A stretch of 64,000 nucleotides of DNA. It comes from Lepidurus packardi (lineage: Eukaryota > Arthropoda > Branchiopoda > Notostraca > Triopsidae). Shown here piece by piece: positions 60,926 to 64,000 of the stretch. Made by a program: the position numbers and the translations under genes. The notes beneath the pieces were generated by a model. It did no database searches. It saw only the letters and a program-made list of their open reading frames with translations, and was not told the DNA's origin. The stretch covers positions 4,526,001 to 4,590,000 of the forward strand of contig JAKZAN010000007.1 in NCBI GenBank assembly GCA_023053545.1. Direction: 5' to 3'. Positions within the stretch are counted from its first letter, which is position 1. Each line of letters begins with the position of its first letter.

Positions 60926-62866
60926 ATGGGCAGCCGAGGCTATGGATCGACAGCATCCCACATTCTAGCGGAAAAAAGTTTTGCAGATGTCGGGGGTCTT
61001 TTGAGAGACTTGGCACGTTTGATGGACCACCGAGAGTCTGCAGATCTTCTGTTTTTGCTTGGTAGGGAAGAGACCCCAGTTCATGCCCATCAAGCCATCA
61101 TGATCGCTAGGTTTGAAAAGAAAACGTCTAATTTTCCGAGCGTGTTCATCTTCGTGATTATTCTTTTGCTTTAGATGTACCAGTTTCCAGAATCTCAAGA
61201 GGGGAGAAATTTTCCACATGCCAGGAGGAGCACCTGTATCAGCCAATTCACAAGCTGCTCCCATTCCCATCCGTTTGCCGCATCATCAACCCCAACATTT
61301 TCGCAACATTCTGAGCTACATTTACACCGGCAAAGTACGCTCCGTTTTACTAGTTAAGTCTGGTTTTATTTTTCCTTAACAAAAGGCATTGCTGTCCGAA
61401 GGGACCGTAATGGAAATGTTGTGGCTAGCGCAAGACCTGGGCCTGGAAGATCTCAAGAAAATGTGTGAAGATTTCTTATCGTCCGGTCTCACTGTGCAGA
61501 ATGCTTGCACGCTGCTAGGAGCTGCTCTGGAATTTGAAGAGCGAGCCGGCAGCGCAAGTGCCGTACCCGTACCAGGTTTCATTGAGAAAGTGGTGGCATT
61601 TATTGGGGAAAATGCAGCGGAATGTGTGCAAACCACCGGCTTTTTACGTTTGGCCAAGCCAGCTTTAATTAGGCTCGTAGTTTCTGATCAGGTAAAAGTT
61701 CTCCCATGGCTTTTATGTAAAACCTTAATCCTTTATTCTTCCAGTTTGCTTTGGAAGAGGAAGACGTGTGGCGATGTGTGCTGGCATGGGCCAAAGGCCA
61801 AGCTGGCATACCAGCAAATAGTCCGCCTTCTATGTGGGGTGACGAAGAGCGTAGGCGAATTGGAGTAGCCTTATCTGGTGTTGTTAACCATGTCCGCTTG
61901 CTTTTAATTGGTACGCTAATCTCTGGAGAGCTTTTCTTAGTTAATGTAAACCGCTTTTTTTTCTCACATAGATAGCCAAGTGTTTGCCGAAGAAGTGGAG
62001 CCGACTGGGGTGGTACCTATTGAAGTGTCGCTGGAACGTTACCGACTGGCAGCACTGCCTAACAAATTTTCTGAAGATAAGCGGCTCCAACCTCGTCAGA
62101 CGATCCGCTTTTTTGCCAACTCTCACATTTTAAACCACGACAAGGCCCATTTTCAGCGGATCCTCAATACTTGGTATGGCGTGCCTAACCAAACTTGGCG
62201 TTGTATTTATCGAGCTTCTAGCCACGGCTTTTCAGCCGATGCCTTTCATCAGCATTGCGATGGCGTCGCGCCAACCTTCGTTATTGTCATGGTAAGTAAA
62301 GCTGTCCTACTCATCCCTGGGTTCCACCCGTACTTGTCTGGTCTTGTCAAGACAAGAAAAGCTAAATTGCGGCTATAATGCGCCACCTTTTTTTGTTTGG
62401 CTCTAGGGTATGCAAGGAGAAGTGTGCGGTGGATTCAGTGATGTACCGTGGGGTCAAACCGGAATCAAAGGCCGTTACGTGGCATCTAATAGAGCCTTTC
62501 TCTTCTCCTTGACTAACCCGCAACTCCCCCAACGACCCGCGCGCTATGATATCGTGAAGAAGATGTTCGCTATCTGCTACCACCCCGAGTAAGTAACGCC
62601 CGAATCACTAGGCTTTTTAACAACTTTCCGAAGAAAATCCCACAATTTATTCGCCTGTTTTCTTTTTGGGGGGTTGAAGTTGTGGACCCATTTTTGGCGC
62701 CGGAGCCGATTTACTGATAGCATCACATTGTAATACCAACATGGAGAGCTATTCCAACTTGCCCCACTCTTACGACGGAGAGAACGCATCTTCAACGAGC
62801 TTAATGGGCAACTACAACTTCTCGGTTCTCGATTATGAAGTTTTCACGGTAACTGATGCTACGTAG
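60926..62866 (+). CDS. BTB-BACK-TLDc domain protein
   Basis: Seven exons (60926-61110, 61175-61334, 61386-61691, 61745-61910, 61972-62291, 62407-62588, 62680-62866) join to 501 residues. The BTB/POZ fold spans about residues 20-140: LLRDLARLMDHRESADLLFL, TPVHAHQAIMIAR, HFRNILSYIYTGK and MEMLWLAQDLGLEDLKKMCE. A BACK-like helical region follows, with EKVVAFIGENAAECVQTTGF and EEEDVWRCVLAWAKGQAG. The C-terminal half is a TLDc domain: CIYRASSHGFSADAFHQHCD, GVAPTFVIVMGMQGEVCGGF, SDVPWG and HPDCGPIFGAGADLLIASHC. BTB suggests a cullin-3 adaptor and TLDc suggests V-ATPase or oxidative-stress links, but the combined role is not established. The final codons read FTVTDAT; splicing at 62848 would end it seven residues earlier. 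Confidence 0.88.
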
Positions 62867-63355
62867 TTCAAGTAAAGCCACAAGTTGTGCTAAATTTGCC
62901 TTGTCTCATTGCCCAATTTCAGTAAATTTACAAATCGAGCAACGAGTCTCCTTTTATACTTCGGTGCAACTCATTCTACTTTACAGCGGAGTCTTCCATA
63001 AACATGCCAAACCATTGGCCGTCCCTTTTTGTTTTACAGAGATTCCAATTTTAGGCCTCTTCTGGTTGTTATTTTTGTTACCCTTGTTATCTTTATTTTT
63101 GTATTTTTCTCAAATAAAGCCAACATAAATCTTGAAGCCAATTAACTTTCTGAGAGTAAAGACGTGATAGCCCGCGAGAGCTAGTTTAATTTCAATTTTC
63201 TTGTATTCTTTACAAACGAAAAGGCGACAAGGAAGACAAGAAGCCACAGGAGAATTACAGCATCTCTTTAAAGCGAATGGCACAGCTTTTTTGTGTACGT
63301 TAACTATAGTAACTACCATATTCGTGACCCTTTTTCAGACTTCCGGATGCTCTGC
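62867..63355. other. 3' flanks between the BTB-TLDc gene and the collagen-like gene
   Basis: 489 bp between convergent genes. AATAAA at 63113-63118 on the plus strand probably polyadenylates the BTB-TLDc transcript. No gene was seen. Confidence 0.45.
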
Positions 63356-64000
63356 TTAGGGCGTTGCTGGTTCTGTAAGAACATTTGCAAGCGTCGTAAT
63401 GTCTGGTTCTTCCGCTAAACCTGATGACTCGGTGTTGTCTATGTTTATCAAGAAAGTGGCTATTTCGTTGTTTGCGGCGTTAATTTCCTCTACTCTGAAG
63501 CCTGGCAACAGTTTACGTTCGCTTTGCCATCTTTGACGAGCTTTTTCCAGATCTTTGCGCACTGCAGCGTGTAAATCGTAGACAGGAGGTCTGTTGGTGT
63601 TGGGTAAAAGCCGAAGGGAGATAACCGAATCATTAGACGACTTGCCGCCAAAGTGACCTCTAAAGCTGTCATTTTTCTTTGCATTCCAAATTACCCAAAC
63701 TTACTTTGTGTTGGTGTAAACTTTGCTCTGCAATACTTCAACGTCGTGTTTTACATCCGACATGAGAAGCAGTAAGAAATCGTAAGGGCATTCGCCCTTT
63801 TCACCAGGCCGGCCTTCAGATCCAGGCCTTCCAGCAGGTCCAACTGGCCCCTAGAACGTAAAACAAGCCCCCCCGCAAAAAAAAAAATTGAATCCTGTTG
63901 TGGAATTGAAACGGTTTCAACACAATCTGGAAAAAATCGAACTCGACTTATTTTTCTCGCTTTCCTCTTTCCACCCACTCTCTTTCCCTCCCTAGCGTTC
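63356..64000 (-). CDS. Collagen-like protein, C-terminal end (partial)
   Basis: This is the 3' end of a gene on the minus strand that continues past the window edge. Two exons are visible: 63850-63705 and 63665-63356. They join in frame. The first encodes Gly-X-Y triplets GPVGPAGRPGSEGRPGEKGE followed by CPYDFLLLLMSDVKHDVEVL. The second has GHFGGKSSNDSVISLRLLPN, VYDLHAAVRKDLEKARQRWQ and ends with LTEPATP. So a triple-helical region passes into a roughly 130-residue non-collagenous tail with one Cys just after the last triplet, which could link chains. Signal peptide and most of the triple helix are upstream. The tail family was not recognised. No further Gly-X-Y exon lies within 63851-64000. 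Confidence 0.72.

Overview
This is a compact, intron-rich arthropod nuclear genome segment. The most likely source is a branchiopod crustacean such as Daphnia; that is inferred from 60-70 bp introns, tight gene spacing, an NPLP1-type arthropod neuropeptide precursor and the overall gene set. Gene models were built by hand from GT..AG junctions that keep frame and join recognisable domains. There are no bacterial operons, rRNA genes or CRISPR arrays.

Layout. 1-1592 (+) is the C-terminal end of the chromatin remodeller Mi-2/CHD4, with a short hAT-like MITE in an intron. 2427-3735 (+) is the splicing factor transformer-2. 3736-6986 is gene-poor; it holds a decayed pogo/Tigger-like element and then a TATA/CRE promoter for the neuropeptide gene NPLP1 (6987-9725, +). 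9726-12221 is gene-poor with a tRNA-like repeat. GKAP1 (-), COX5B (-), SF3B5 (+) and an orphan coiled-coil protein (+) fill 12222-16492. A GRAM-domain membrane protein (GRAMD2-like, 17318-22270, +) has one 2.8 kb intron. NTAN1 (-) and PAR-6 (+) are divergent. ELP1 (-, 27140-32981) and INTS3 (-, 33328-37572) are long multi-exon genes. Cytosolic asparaginyl-tRNA synthetase (+) diverges from INTS3.

An orphan nuclear protein with a CtBP-type PLDLS motif (-, 41114-42184) is followed by ICMT (-), a P5B ATPase ATP13A (-) and the kinetochore protein SPC25 (-). Then come RAB18 (+), a UDP-glucuronosyltransferase (+), RIF1 (-, 55244-60633), a BTB-BACK-TLDc protein (+) and the 3' end of a collagen-like gene (-), which runs off the window.

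The genes do not form a pathway; this is mostly housekeeping synteny. Several pairs are divergent and share short promoters: COX5B/SF3B5, INTS3/NARS1 and RIF1/BTB-TLDc. UGT and RIF1 converge with only 34 bp between stop codons. I did not find a convincing wholly new multi-gene system. The best second-look items are the two transposon remnants, the neuropeptide precursor with its in-frame intron, the G51 tract in ELP1, the two orphan proteins, and coding-like fragments between GRAMD2 and NTAN1.
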